Below are positions 39,793 through 53,351 of a DNA stretch of 64,000 nucleotides, in pieces. The number at the start of each line of letters is the position of its first letter. Within the stretch, counting starts at the first letter, position 1. Both the position numbers and the translations under genes were made by a program. The stretch spans positions 3,887,168-3,951,167 of the forward strand of contig JACSVZ010000016.1 of NCBI GenBank assembly GCA_014706295.1, read 5' to 3'. The DNA comes from Lycocorax pyrrhopterus obiensis. Lineage: Eukaryota; Chordata; Aves; Passeriformes; Paradisaeidae. The notes beneath the pieces were generated by a model. The model searched no databases. It worked only from the letters and a program-made list of their open reading frames with translations, and was not told where the DNA came from.

Positions 39793-41178
39793 ATGAAAGA
39801 AGGACCGGCTGCCTTTGTTTATGAGCACTCAATTCTGCTTGAGCTGGTAGGAAAAATTGCTCTTGTACTTGCATGTGTTCGAATTCCCATTTCTGAGGAA
39901 CTCTGCTGTACTATAAGTTCTTCTTTTTGATGCTTTTTGTCAAAAACAGGCATTTTATACAACTAAGAGACTGGTACTGCTCTTTGAGCTCTGGATCTCT
40001 GTGCCTGATTACTGTCCTGCACGTGTGTGTAGCGGGGAGCCGTGAGACACGAGTCAACTCATGTCAAAGGATCAAACCGAAAGTGGGGCACTGCTCTTAA
40101 TTTGTAGCATTCCGTTTTCTACCCTGTTTTTCTGTGTAGCTGCTACACTGTAGTAAGGCTTTGATGAAGCATTTTATGTATTGTAATTGTATCTTAAAGT
40201 TCAGGGATGAGGGTTGAAGAGAATTCTCACTTCCAATGTCCCACAGCAGAAACAAAGGGTCTATGAATGCTCTCACAGCTGAGGGCCAGCTACTCAAGAG
40301 GTGTTTGTGTATTTGTTAACTAAATACTGTCAAGGTTAGCACCAGCTGCTTAAACAGCTTTCTACCATTTTACATCCTTTTTTATTCCAATTTAAAACTC
40401 TTATCAGCTTCCAGCCAAAGCCCTTTCTGCATTACTTTCCTTGGCACAAGAGCTGGGTGGTTTAACAGGGCACTGTCAGGGCTAGTGGACTGTAATTAAA
40501 CCTGACAGCTGTATTTTGGTTTCTGGGCAATGATGAGTTCATGCAGATCCTACTCTATTCTGCCAGCATGTTTTGTTCTTGTCAGCAGCAAAAACTGCTA
40601 AATATAGGTTAAAAAAGTATTTTCCAGTGTCAGAGAACAGGTTTCTTGTCTCTCTGTCCAGCGGAACGCTGTTTCCATTCTTTGCAGTAGTTGTCATCCC
40701 TAGTGTAAGAAGGGAGCAGATGTCTCCAGAAGGAGACATGGCAAGGATGTCATGATGCCAGGTGATGAGTTTGTTCACTCCCCCAGCTTCAGGTGTGACA
40801 GCCTCTGGGCTGAGGGGTCTATGCACTGGGACAGTGAAGCTGCAAGTGTGGTTTGCACCTGAAGTGCTCTGGAATTAAAATGTGCCAAAAGCACCCATGC
40901 TGACAGATGCACAGAGTGTTTCTGCCTAGCATGAGGCTCAGCATTCAGGAGTTAAGAGTCTGTCTCTATTTTATCACAAATACTTTCTACTTAGCAGTAC
41001 AACATTAGGCAGAGAACTTTGAAGAGGGCTTTGTGTTCAGAGGAGCATCTTGGTACATTTCCATAAGTTATAAATGGGAGACATTTTGGAAGAGTGAAAC
41101 GTGGAAGCAACATTAACACAGCTGCTTAAAGGACACATCCATGTGCTTGGCTGTGGTGCATTAGAAACAAAAAGACAC
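39793..41178. other. Unique noncoding DNA
   Basis: I see nothing recognisable apart from random open frames (for example minus 40539-40826, 95 codons). There is no repeat family I can name. Confidence 0.5.
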
Positions 41179-41248
41179 AATTACAATTAAGTTCAAGAAA
41201 CAGAAGTAGGTATAATTACAATTAAGTTCAAGAAACAGAAGTAGGTAT
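41179..41248. repeat. Exact tandem duplication, 2 x 35 bp
   Basis: The 35-base unit beginning AATTACAATTAAGTTCAAG and ending GTAGGTAT occurs at 41179-41213 and again, without a mismatch, at 41214-41248. An AT-rich tail (AATATATAATTA) follows. Perfect identity implies a recent slippage or break-repair event, or an assembly artefact. Confidence 0.93.
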
Positions 41249-42038
41249 AATATATAATTATATTATAGCCATCAGCAGTGGCTTGCTGATGAGTGCTATT
41301 TGATCAAATCCCTAAAAAAGGATAGAGTGTGCCAAGAATTTAAAGATGAATGGCACCTGCGCAGTACCATTAGGGAAGAACCCATATTTTAGGGTTTTTT
41401 TGAGATTGGGTTAATGCTGAAAGGATGCATGCTGTCTTGGTTTAAACTTTCTGTTTGAAGTGAATTATGCAATTTCAGTCTGATGCAAAGCTTTTCTTCA
41501 CCAGGCAGAAGTGATTAAGGTGTGGTTTGACATTGTAATATCTCCAACAGCAAAGCCAGCACGAAAGGCTCCCTCCTTCCACACAGCCATTCCTGTCTCT
41601 GGTCTTCTGTTCTTTTTCTGTGTGGGTGACCTTAGCAGGCTGTTGTGAGGTTGTGCTGTACAGTGGTGAGTGAAATGCTGTGGCCTGAGACATCCCCATA
41701 AGCGGGAACAGCGGTGCAGCAAGGGTCTGGTAACCTGTAGCTGAGTTTCTGTCTCTGCTTTCAGAGTGCTTGAACTGTACCATTACTTTCCTAATACGTA
41801 GCCTGGAAAAAAAAAAGAGATCACTATGTAAAGCAGGGATTTCAAAACATTATTCTGTCTGCTGTTGTTAAGCAGAAGGAAATTTTCTACAGGATAAAAA
41901 AAATCTTCTCTTTTTATTCAAAGAATGCTGATAAGGGTTGTTGCTAAGGGAACCATTTAATGTCCATCCTTGGATTTGAAAGTGTACCTGTGCAAACTAT
42001 TACACAGAGTCAATGTCCCTTTATTTCTTAGGGCAGAG

Positions 42039-42074
42039 GCCACCCAGAGAGAGAAGAGAGCCACCCAGAGAGAG
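42039..42074. repeat. Purine-rich tandem duplication, 21-bp period
   Basis: GCCACCCAGAGAGAG begins at 42039 and again at 42060. The second unit is incomplete. Confidence 0.85.
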
Positions 42075-42155
42075 GCTTTTAGAGAGAGAATGCATTATGT
42101 CTTTCAGCATACGTGGCTGACTGATAAAATGAAGGCATGTCTCTTGCTACCTTCC

Positions 42156-42173
42156 TTTTTTTTTTTTTTTTTT
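42156..42173. repeat. T18 homopolymer
   Basis: This is eighteen consecutive T. Unlike the T17 at 37601, no AATAAA or ATTAAA (read on the minus strand) lies within about 30 bases to its right, so I call it a simple repeat. Confidence 0.85.
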
Positions 42174-45100
42174 GTATTAGAGAGTATAATTAATTACATT
42201 GCCCTGAACTGCATTTTGATAATATCCAGGAATGGAAACCAGAAGGGCATTTAATACAAGCTTATGTGGAAGTGGAATTTTATGTTCTTGCTTGATTAGC
42301 AATGAAGAGCAGCAAAACAGAAATGAGCCTTCTGTTCTTCAAAGGAAGCTGACAGGTTGCCATAGGCTGCTTTTGGGGTTAGGGACATTGGGATGAGAGT
42401 AGGGGACACTTGTGCTGTGAGTATGAGGACTCAGTTCTCAGAAACGAATGTTATTCTACAGAGAAGGCTGGAGTACCAAAAAGGCCTTTAGAGGGCTTTG
42501 CTTCAGTTAAATGTTGCTTACTGAATTAGTTATCAATTTAAAATTGCTATCAAAATATGCAGTGTGTAGTTTACTTACTTCCAAACTTGTTCTGAAAACA
42601 GGGGTTTCTCTACAGCCTTTCTATGACATGTCACCATGGAAGCACTTACAAAAATAATATTTCATATCTTTTAAATAGTCTTGTGTCTCTGAGATTGTTT
42701 CCATTTGATAGAAGAAGAAAGGGAGGCTACAAATTGGCATTTACTGGAGTGAAAGCTGGTCTTGCATATTTTTTTTAATGGTACTGAAGGTTTAAAATGC
42801 AGCATTCCTTGACTTCAGGTTTCATTTGAGTGCTTTTACTTTTTAAAATTAGATCTATTTTAAATCAGGTACGAGCTTACCATCAGGTTGCAATTAGAAA
42901 TTAAAACATTTTGTGTAGGCTTAGATATATTAGCAAAAACATTACTCCACTGTGTTACTGCTATAGACAACATTTTACCTTCCTGTGTTTAACTGCCATC
43001 AGTTGAACATAAAGGGTTCTGCTACTCACAGGACCAAGTCATAATTATTTTTCTTCACTGGCTGTGTTCTTACTAGTGGAAACCTCAGCATTTGAAACAA
43101 AAGCTCAGTAAAACATGATGCCCAATGCTGAATGCAGTTCATGGTCTGTCTGTGAATTGTAAACTGTCCTTTGCCTGTACATTTAATGACTTGTGGGATG
43201 TGGATGGATATTTCTGTATGAGTTTAATGTAGAGTGGAAGGTCGATACAAGTGAGTTGATCTTAATGAAGTCACTTGGAATTCAGTGACAGAGTGGTTTG
43301 CTGTGGGGAGCAGAGCTACAGAATCAGTGGCTTCCTTTTTGGCTCACGAGGCCTTTCCATGACTCAGCTTGGCCAGACAGTTAGCAAGACATGGAGGGGT
43401 GCTTTATACTGATGGTGTGTTGAACAAATGGAGACTGTTTCCAGGCAATGGATCAGATGTGGAAGGCCTGCTAAGAGTGGGTAAGGCAGATGTCAGGAGA
43501 TGAAAAGAACTCTACTGCTGCATCTCCCGTGCTGGCTGCTGGCTCTTGGTCTGTGCAGAGCCAAATTCAGGCCTTGGCAAGAGATGCAGTACAACTGTCC
43601 ACATTAGCAGAATCAGAGTGCTGCTTCAAATGTCAGAAATCATGTACTGCCAGACATTTTCTGCAGCATCTGTGCAAGATGAAATGACCTTGACACTTTT
43701 GTCATGCAGACCTAACAAAATTAACTCACCCTCTCCAATGGACTGTGTCCTCTGGGAGAAAGTCATGGAGAGAAAAGTTTGTGTTCTTTAGTAAGCCTGT
43801 TTGCACTTACCGAAGCAAGAGGGCTATGTTAGGTCACAGCTCTAGTTGGTGTTCATGTCAAACAGAGGAAACAAATCTCAGTATTTCTAATATTCCTGTG
43901 GGAACTGCTCAAATGATTCATTTTTGAATGACTCCAGTAGTACAGTGGAAGCTGAAGGATTGGGGCAGAAACTGAGTTTTAAAAATAAATTGTGAAGGAG
44001 TCCGGCCTTTGGGTCTTCCATTTCTTTGGACTGTAACTCCCTAGGCAATACTTCACAATGAAGAAACGTTACACGCTCACACATTCCTTTTGCTGTCACT
44101 AGCCTTTTCTTCTCAGACACTGACAGTATTCTTGAGAGCAATCTCGCTGACTACTGGTAAATAGCAGTTTTTGAGCTATTGAAGATGTCTGACATAGAGC
44201 ATAGCAAGCATTACTATAAAGTTAATTTCTTTTGCTTTCTTGAGCTATCTATGGGCTTCAACCTTGCTGATTGTCTCCATGGTACCCTAGCCAAATAATT
44301 TCATGCTCATGTTCTTAGTATGCCTATGGTGATAGGGACAAACTAGTGATGAAATTGAAGTTGATACCTTGATTATCTGATCTTTCCCTTCTCATGGACT
44401 CACTTTGAAATCTAGATCAAAGTAACTGTATTGAGCCGTTCATAATCACTGTCTGCTAGAGATTTAGTGAAGACCAAGTACTTAGAAAACCAGATGAGAA
44501 GTATTAATTTCTTACTGCTACTAAGTCGGGCAACAGAATGTTGTTGAAAATTGACCAACTGGAAAGAAAGTTAGGAGAAGGTTGAGTACGGCTTTTGGAG
44601 CTGGAAAATCATGTGGCAGTATGTTTAATTTCCTCCTCCAGTTCAAAGGACACAGAAATTGGGTGAAGGTTTAGCTAGGTTCAGAGTTTGGTTTTGGTGC
44701 TGACCCATGGGACTGTGCCTGTCCTTGGCAAGGAGCAAGGAATTAGCTTTTTCTGCTCAGCCTTACCTAAAAGTTGACTCTACACTTGTGTGTGCCAACT
44801 GCAGTGAGAGATGGGAAAGCCCCTGTTGCTGTATACTCAGTTTTGAAAGAGCTCTTATTAAATGGAAATTAATAAGTGATTAATGAAAATTATTAGGGTT
44901 ATTTCCCTGGGAAAGCTTTGACTCTGTGTTTTCTTGAGGTTTCGTGTAGCATGGAGTCAGTCACCCATTTGCTTCAAAAAGGGGCTCTGGCACAACATTC
45001 CGGACACAGATAAAGATAATGGCTTTTACAGCTGAAGATACACGACTGTGTTCAGAGGAGAGGTACAAGAAGGAAGAAAACTATAAAGCCAGCATCTTCC

Positions 45101-48100
45101 TGGCTTGGCCATCCCTTATTCAATGGAAATTGAAGCTGCAAATGGATGTGGGAGCTGCAGACGAGCCCATTCAAAGTGGAAATGGGGCAAATGAGTATCA
45201 CTGGGAACGTAAAGAATGCTGGCAGTGCTGCAGCAGCCTGTCAAGCAAGGTGGTCAGGATAGACTGGATCGATGAAAAGAACAATTAACTGCCAGCCTCT
45301 AAGGAATAGGTAATTAAAAAAGAGATGTGGGAAGTACAGTCATTCAAATGGCTTTGTTGGCCTTTCAGCCACTTCTGTAAAGGTGTTTCCCTTAATTGTC
45401 TAGTCAGCTGAAGTGAGATTAAACTCCAGGTATGCTGCAGGTGTTGAACTTGCAAACCCTGTTATCAGATGTTTATACAGAAAGTTCACTGCCTCCCTGG
45501 CCCCTTGCATCAAAGCTGCTCCCCTCATGGTTTTTGTAAGGCTGTTATCTGAAACGTATTTCCATAGTCAGGTTCAGTTGTGCATGCTTGTTCTCCTCTA
45601 AGGTAATAATGCCTGCAAGTAAGACTATTTAGCCCGGGGGATGAGGACTGAGCGAGCTAGAAAGGGGATTGGATTCATTTCTGACAAGCAAAAGTAGTGG
45701 CAATACAACTAGCCAGCCAGGTTAAATATTAAATTTAATGAGCATTAGTGCAAATGGTATGTTGGAGATCTGATGTCTTTACAAGTCATAAAATAAAATT
45801 TTCCTCAGGAACAGCAGCTTTATGGCTTTTTGGACATCCACAGAGGGCCAGATGGTGAATCCTGTGCTTATTCTCTTATTTTACAAGTTCAGTGCTGAAA
45901 TGAACAGGGCTGTTGACAAAGCCAAGGTATTACTGAGTGCCAAAGCCTTGCTGGCTGTCAATGCTGCTTGGTACAGATTTAGCCAACACTGTTCCTCAAA
46001 TGTGCTGCACACAGCTGGAGTCCTGTGCAGAGATCTCGCTGCAGTGTTGAGATGAAGGCAGTGAACTGAGATACAGGTGGTCACAGCTCGGTTTCTGTCA
46101 CTGCTGGATCTCCCTGCATGCCCATTCCAAAATTAACTGCACCACCTTCCTTTTTTAAAACTGGCACTGGTAAGGGAGAGTTTTGGAAAAAGTTCATTGC
46201 CGTGGTGGTAAAGCTTCCATGCATGGTGGTAAAGCCACCAGTAGCATGCCATAAAATCAAATGGTGGTTTTTCAGGGTCCCCTGTTTATTCTGCCTCGCT
46301 GGCCTAGACTAAAGATTTTTCTGGACAAAATTCAGCCACTGAAGTAATTTTATAAGTGTTTCAGTAATGAGCTGAAAGCTGTGAGGACACATGAAGCGAT
46401 GGAAGAAAAGACTGAGCCCTAATAATCCTGGTTATCCTCAGGAGTAAAAATACATTGTGACAGCTCTAAGTCCAAGAGATGGTAAAAAATGCTAGAGCCA
46501 GCTGGCAGCATAGGAAGATTCAGGTGGGAAGATTGCACTTGCTGTGGGTGATGCCTTCTTGTCCTTGTAATCTAAATTCAGAATATTGAGGAGCACTTGC
46601 TAAACCAGCTTAGCCACATGTCAAAATTTGTGAAAAGCAAAAAGTTAAGTCTGCCTTCACACTTTTTTTTTCAATTAGTAGCTGAGTGCAAAGGTCTTAT
46701 GTATTTGGAACTCACTTGCTTTTAGAGGTTTCTTACATCCCAAAATCTCTCTTCAGCACTGACACTACACAACTTTTTGAACAAAAACAGTGTTATTTCT
46801 AGAGAACATTATTTCTGTGAAAATATGTGAACTTGGAGATGTTTCCTAGAGTTCTGGCCTGAAAATTAATACAGCCATGTCAGGTATTAGGACAGGAAGC
46901 AAACAAAATAAATACAACTGTAAACAGTAAACTTTTGGTACGGCATTTTCGTAACAGGGCTGCAGGAAGCTGCAGTGCTTCATGATTCTGTAGCTCTTCC
47001 CTGTTGCATGACCTTCAGGCTGTACTGCAACACTTCTGCTAACAAAGCCAAATCATTTGTTTACAGTTCCTTTAGTTTGAACAAGTTTTGGGCTTACTGT
47101 TAGCTGTATTAACACGCTAATTGAGGTTACAATTATCGAGACAAACTGCAATATTCCTTGTTGCATTAGGAAGTTTTACAGCTTCCAGTTGCAGACTGCA
47201 GTAATATGATTTTCCCTGAATGTTTCATAAAAGGGACGTGAACGCTCTTGGTGATACAGTAACATAACAAGGCACATAAGGCAAACCCTAAGAGAGATCT
47301 ATATTGTTTGCAGAACAAATGTAAGAAATACTTTGGAAAATGGTGCATTCTTTGGAGCTCATTTTTCATTTTTTCTCCATCTGCTTGCCTCCCTTCATAT
47401 TTTTCAAACACTCATTTCTTTTGCCATCCAAAAATAAAATTGTGTAGACCTATGCTTCTACTCCTAACTTTGATTTTTGAAATAATTCTATAATGAAGGG
47501 GTTAGAAGATTGATAGGAAGTGTTTCATGGCAAGACCCACAGGTTCAGGAAATAGTATTGATGGTGTAATGAAAACCCATAATGATATAGATTTTCACGA
47601 AAGGGAAAGAAAAGGTGCAGTCAATAAACCACAGCAAGTGTAAGTGGCTAAGACACTGCAATCTTACCTGCTAAACAATTAAATCAGAATTTAAAACCTT
47701 AATTTTGAGTATCCCAAATGTGTTATTTTTAATTTATACGTGTACATACACCAACAGGGCTGGTAAGCTTTGTGTACAAAATACCTTGGGGTTTTTGGGC
47801 TGCACATAGATAAGTGTGCGTTTATGGCATGGATGGTTCAACATGGTCAGGCTCCCCTCCCTTAGTGGGAAGGTCACATTAACTTGGGGAGAGGGTAATA
47901 TTTAGCTCCCTTGAAAATGTCCTGGACGGTGGAATTCTTCAGGAATCCCTATCTTTTACCAGTGGGTTTAGTTGTCTTCCGTGCATTTCCATGAGAAGGA
48001 GACCACTGTGAAACTCACTTCTCCCAGCCAGCCCAAATGTGAGTCTCTGCAAACCCTGTGGAAACCTCCACCCTTCCCTCTGGATCATGCTGAGGGAACT

Positions 48101-49171
48101 GAGTACACTCAGGGTCTCCTGTGTGCCTCCTGGACAAAAACCTTCCTGGTAAAAGCTGGGAAGGACTGTTTTGACTCCATCTCAGTTCCTTAGTTCTCAC
48201 TGTCAATTGTTGCTCCAAAACTAGTGCCAAGTCACATCGCCAGGCTTGTCTTCCCAAGTGTCCTGACAGGATGTCTTTTCCACGTGTTACATTACATGGT
48301 GTTTCTTGCAGGGTTTCCTCAGTGTTGAAGGAATTCTTTAGGATTGAATTTCTAAATGCTCTTTTGCAGGAGTATTGCAATGGAAGAAGTGACCTAATGG
48401 GATAAATCCCTTTGCAGTGTCCATTAACACCTTTTCGTAAAGTTTCTTCATTTCAAGCTTGATGTTTGGAGCAGCAGGGAATTAAGCAGCAGCACTTAAA
48501 ACATGGTAATGTCAGTGAATCAATGTGTCAATATGATTTGATGGAGGTAGTGGACAGCATTTCTGAGCTTCTCTGCTTTAGGCACACATTTATAAGGAGG
48601 AGCTTGGGCAAGCCAGAGAGTAATACTTGGAGGATTTTGAAGAATTAACCTGAACATGGATACTTTTGGCTCCTGGGAAATCTGACTGCATCTCTTCATT
48701 TGGAATAGATTACAGCAGTGCAGAGCAGCCAATGTAACTAATTGGCCAAATTTTTCCTGCTGTTTTATGAAGAGTCAGAGTATCAGTTATCTACTCATCT
48801 CTTGGGAAATTTATAGTGAAAAAATCTAGAGGGAAAGTTGGTTGTTTCAGCAGAAATGGATTTGCAGCTGCTGAGGAGAATTTGATTATGTGCTACTTTC
48901 AAAGAAATGCGATACGTCATTCACTCCTGGACAGAAAGCTTTTCCTGTGACTAAGATTTTTAGACAGACTAGTATAGCTGGGGAATAGGACTGGATTTCT
49001 TAGTGTTTCTTAAGTTCAAAGTGCATTAGAAGCGTGCAGGCGTTGGGAAATATTACAGTACATATATAAATGAAGAGTTTTCCAATAATTCAGTAAAATG
49101 GTAAAAATCTCAAGATAGACTTCTGGCTGAAAAGATGATGTCTGCTGTTTTGAAACAGTGTTTCTCACCTG

Positions 49172-49197
49172 TTGAAGTACTGGCTTGAAGTACTGGC
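49172..49197. repeat. Tandem duplication, 2 x 13 bp
   Basis: TTGAAGTACTGGC occurs twice in direct succession. Confidence 0.9.
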
Positions 49198-51900
49198 TTT
49201 ATAATCAGCTTGTAATGCAAGAATTGAGACAAGTCAGTTGCACAGTAGAAATCCACTATGGTTGTCTCACGTCTCAGAGGATGAATGTTCATTTCTGCAC
49301 ACACAACATTCTTGTTCTTCTGCTAATCATTGGAGCATTACGAAATGAGCTTGTGCTCACAGAAATGAAGAAAATCATTGATGTGGTAGGTCTGGGTGTG
49401 AGATCAAACTTTTATTGAAAATGTTGGTGACTGAGTGGTGTCTGCAGAAGAGTATTGCATTGTTAGAAAAGCTGGTGGAGAATGGCAGGAGGCGTTTTGG
49501 CAGAGAAGCTGTGCCATGACCCTGTTTAAATGTTGAGCCTCCTTCCAGAGCTGGCCTCACAGGAATCAGAGCAGCAGGTGAACTGTGCTGCTGAGGTGGT
49601 TCCTGGGATGTGCAGAGCTTTGCCACTTGACAAGGTGGTGCCTGGGGAAGACTGACCATCTTCCTGATCTCCACAACGATGGCACCACAGCATCAGTGGG
49701 CCAGGTTTATCCCATCCCAGCACACACTCTGCTGAGAAGAGCACCTCCCAGCAGACGGGGCTCAGTGAGGCAGAGTGGGTTCCAAGGGGGTCATGCAAAG
49801 TGCTCTACGCTGGAAAGCGCATGAGAGCCAGAACTGTCAGGCTGGAGCCAAGGAAGTAGAGTTCATGGAATAAGAATGCGATTCCCCAGACTGAAATAGC
49901 ACCAGATCCTGCAGGATTCTTTATCACCATCTGTTTGCTGAGAGCACACAGTAGAGCCTAAATTATGCACCACGCTGTCAGGCTGGGGAGGAGGAAGCAT
50001 GGGTGAGCAACTGCATCACACTGGGAGTACTTCAACTGTATCGCTCCCTGCTTGCAGCCTGAGGAGCCCTTAGGTGCACAAGGTTATTACAGGCATGACT
50101 CAAGCTGAGATCACTCCTGGAAGAACTCCCTTTTTCCTGTTCCAGCACTAGTAGCATCACAGACAAATCCCGGGAAAAATAGAGGAAATCCACTGTTAAT
50201 TTTGTCACCGAGGAGAGTTGAGTTTGAATGCAGCTTGTCGCTATTTTCAGCACAATACTACATTTATTCTTGGCTTTCACCACCCAGAGGGAAGCAGCTA
50301 TGTGGGTCACATTAGTCCAAAAGACGCTGTGTATGGTTGAACCAACTTGCACCTTACATAAGCTTTTGCAGAACATTTGGCATAATGAGGGAAAAACCAT
50401 TTTTTTCCTATCCAATATTAATTACTAATTTGCTTTAAGGGAATGAACCAGTTTAATGCTAAAATTTCCCACACTCACGTAACTATTCATGTGTCTAAAC
50501 AGCTGCAGTTTTTTCTTCTTGTACCCAGAAATAACAACTAAATTTAGTGGGATTTTTAATACTACTTGGAGAAGTGTTATGGATAACTTTATCCTAGGAC
50601 CTACAGACTCGGATTTGGAGAAGTCATTATTACTGGAAGCAATGAACTCCTCAGTGAACTGCTTCTCTTTGGTGTTGTCCTTAAACCCAAAATGCATAGG
50701 GCATTCATATGGGATTGCTCTGCATAGGCAACACTTAATTTTATGCCAGATGAATTTAAGTTTAAACAGTCTACACTTTGAAGGACTCTAGCAAGTTTCC
50801 CTGCACCCTGAAATTAATTTGTTATTTAGATGTCTCCTTAGATCTCCTTAAAATTGTTAGTTTCGAGTTTGATGCAATTCTTATTTGCATGAGATCTGCC
50901 AAGTAGATACCTGAATGCTTTTCTTTCTTGCAAAACATAATTGGACATTAATGAATGGAATTATTATCATTATCATTAACTCTGAAAGTTTTGTGGATGG
51001 GTGGATTAAGGATTTTAACTTACTTTGCCTGCATAAATCCAGATAAAAACACCTTGCAGAACCCAAATATTCTAGTGGTTCCCTGGCAGGCAGAAATGAA
51101 GATCTGCTGTGCTCCTTCCCCAGTGATTCTGCATCTTTTACACCGGTGTTGGGAATCGGTGAGCTTTCTGTGCAGGTATCAGTCTGTGTCTTTGCTGTGA
51201 CCTTAGCTCAGGGCTGGGAAGCAATGAGAGGGTGCTGTGAAGAAGATCCAGCGTAGCTTATGGTGCCTGATGAAGGTCTGGTTGGCTGAGAAATCCACAC
51301 ACTCATGTCTCAGCTCACACACATTTGTTGTCTGTTTCTGTGTGATGAAGCTGCTTGATTGCTCTGAGCTGTGATTTAGCCAGTTTTGCTGGGATGATTT
51401 CCTGGGAGTCTTTCCCAGGGGACCAGTGTACAGGAACAATTATGGCTCACTCCACAGGCCTTGCTAGTCTGTTTCGAGTTTCAAGCCATTTCATGGCCAC
51501 ACTGAGAGGATGAGAGGAAAGGCAGATGCCTTACTAGTGAGAGAAGGGAGGAAAATACACATTAGTTGAATACTAACAGAGTTTTAAGTGGTTCCTTTAG
51601 CTGTAAAAGCCTCACCACCCCTCACTTCCTGCTCATGGTGTCTGCAGTGTTGCAGAAACACACATCTTGCACCCATTAACAGTTCAGAGATGACTCTGTG
51701 CAACTCCCTTTAGAGACAGGGAAAAGAGTGTGGGAGCAGTTTGGAGTCTCAGCATCTGTTATCCCTTCTGCCAAATTGCTGCAGCATGGCAACCAGATGG
51801 GAGTGATGCCATTTCTCCTCAAGAAGGAACCACCCTTTGAGTAAGGCTTTTCATTAAGGACAAAATCCTGGAACCTCAGGCACAGCTCTCCCTCTGTGCT

Positions 51901-51994
51901 TGGTGGGGGGTTTTTTAGGGTTGGGGTTTTTTGTTGTTGTTGTTTTGGGGGTTTTTTTGTTAGTTATTTTCTGGGTTTTTTTGGGTTTTGTTGA
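51901..51994. repeat. G/T-rich tract able to form a G-quadruplex
   Basis: G tracts lie at 51905-51910 (6), 51918-51920 (3), 51923-51926 (4), 51947-51951 (5), 51973-51975 (3) and 51983-51985 (3). They are separated by T-rich loops that include a GTTGTTGTTGTT run. The part TTAGGGTTGGGG is telomere-like for about two units. Some loops are long (about 20 nt), so folding would be weaker than in a classical motif. On the opposite strand it is an A-rich, C-tract sequence and might be a decayed insertion tail. Confidence 0.7.
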
Positions 51995-52556
51995 CTGTCA
52001 AATATATTTTGATTAGAGACACTGCAGAGTGGAGAGTTAATTTAATAGAAGGAATAAAATCATTGTACTCTTGTAAGAAGAGAAGGAGCAGAAGAAATCA
52101 AGGGTATATAGCATATGGTGAACAGTAAACTCAAACATTATTCTTTGATAAAGATACTGATGTTTACATTTAGTCTTAGCCACATGCTTTCAGCTTTCCT
52201 CATCCATTTCACATGTTAGCACAGGTGAAAATATTTAATTAGCGTTAAGATAGTTGCCGTAGTTTTAAGTGTGGTTAAACATTTTGGGCACACTGTTCAA
52301 GCTGCATTATAATGTGTGTACAGCAGTGAAATGCAGAGCCACCTTTGGGCATCTGAACAGAATTGTTCTCTCAGCTTGTCCCTGTAATTATGGTGAGTGC
52401 ATGTGCAATGGCAAGAAAAAGCACGTAAGTCATGGGCACTTCCTTCAGGATCTGTCTTTACAAATTGAATATCTGGACACATTGTGAAATTTAAAGCATA
52501 CAGATTTAATCCAGGCAGGTTTCCTTAAGCATTGGGTAAAGGCATTAGCCTCACAG

Positions 52557-52820
52557 TTATTTGCAGAGAAATTTCATGTACAGCTTCACAAACTTGCAAA
52601 ACTTTGCCAGCAATGCACTCCAAGTAATTTCATCCACATCTATATCCGGGCAAACCATTTGCTGAGGTATTTTCTGCCATCTGTGGATGTTCATCTGCAG
52701 TTCATACGCCAGATGTGTATTGGCAGCATACGTGCTACAAAAAACAAGGATCCAGAACTGTAATAGTAATCCCAGTGCTGCAAATCGAGAAAACCTTTGC
52801 AATCTGCTATCTAAAAATGT
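52557..52820 (-). other. Small open frame with hydrophobic leader, possible exon
   Basis: Read on the minus strand, this frame runs about 85 codons without a stop and ends at a TAA at 52557-52559. It has no ATG near its start; the first candidate start is TTG at 52802. A hydrophobic stretch (FAALGLLLQFWILVF) follows a few basic residues, as in a signal peptide or membrane anchor, and the C-terminal part contains CPDIDVDEITW and a Lys/Phe-rich end. Just upstream on the same strand is TTACATTTTTAG, usable as a splice acceptor, so a terminal exon is conceivable. CpG-containing codons (CGA, ACG, GCG, CCG) are commoner than in the surroundings. I do not recognise the protein, and chance is the likelier explanation. 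Confidence 0.15.
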
Positions 52821-53323
52821 AAGTTAGTTTGCTAAGTGAATGCATTGTTTATAAATAAAGAACAAAAGAACGACTCACTGTAAATGTGGGTCTCAAGAAA
52901 GCCATTTCCACAGGTGCCTGAGCAACAGCAATTGGGGAATTCAGTTGATCCTAGCTGGTCTGCCCTGGTGACATTTAAGTTATTTTCCCATGACTTGAGT
53001 ATTCCAGTTGCTTTACAGCATACTTTGTGTCATTTAACCTTGGCTGACTTGTGGAGGATTTCAAAGCCACTGTTTTAGTATTGGATTTCTCATGATACCA
53101 CCACTGAATCAATTCCCTTCTCTTGGTCAGTGTAGGGGGTGAAGGGGCAGCACTGTGCAACCCTAATTTAGTACAGTCTCAGGGAAAGAGGAAACTCTGA
53201 AACAGTGATTTAGTTAATGCAGCAAGATATATGTAAATATCTAGGACAGGGCGTGGTGAGAAATCCCCTGAATGTTCAAGTTGTGTGGGAGGTATGCATA
53301 CAAATCCACTTAACAGTTGAGTT

Positions 53324-53351
53324 ACTGTGTGGAATATTCTTCCCACACAGT
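53324..53351. repeat. Inverted repeat with 9-bp arms
   Basis: ACTGTGTGG (53324-53332) pairs with CCACACAGT (53343-53351) across a 10-base loop that includes part of GAATATTC. This is a short hairpin of unknown meaning. Confidence 0.7.

Larger units (their letters stand above)
41249..51900. other. Unique noncoding DNA with minor duplications
   Basis: No gene is recognised. Open frames reach 127 codons (minus, 50032-50415) without domains. The frame at 45019-45288 (plus, 89 codons, true ATG) has a protein-like mix of charged residues, but no splice-like flanks and no family I recognise. Small duplications and a T18 run are listed separately. A 12-base TGGTGGTAAAGC repeat occurs at 46203-46214 and 46224-46235. 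Confidence 0.45.

Noticed and set aside
42156..42173. T18 run as a second retrocopy tail
   Set aside because: No AATAAA or ATTAAA lies within reach on the minus strand and no bounding duplication is visible.
45019..45288. 89-codon plus-strand frame with a true ATG and mixed composition
   Set aside because: No recognisable domain, no convincing acceptor or donor sites, and a length within what random frames produce in 64 kb.
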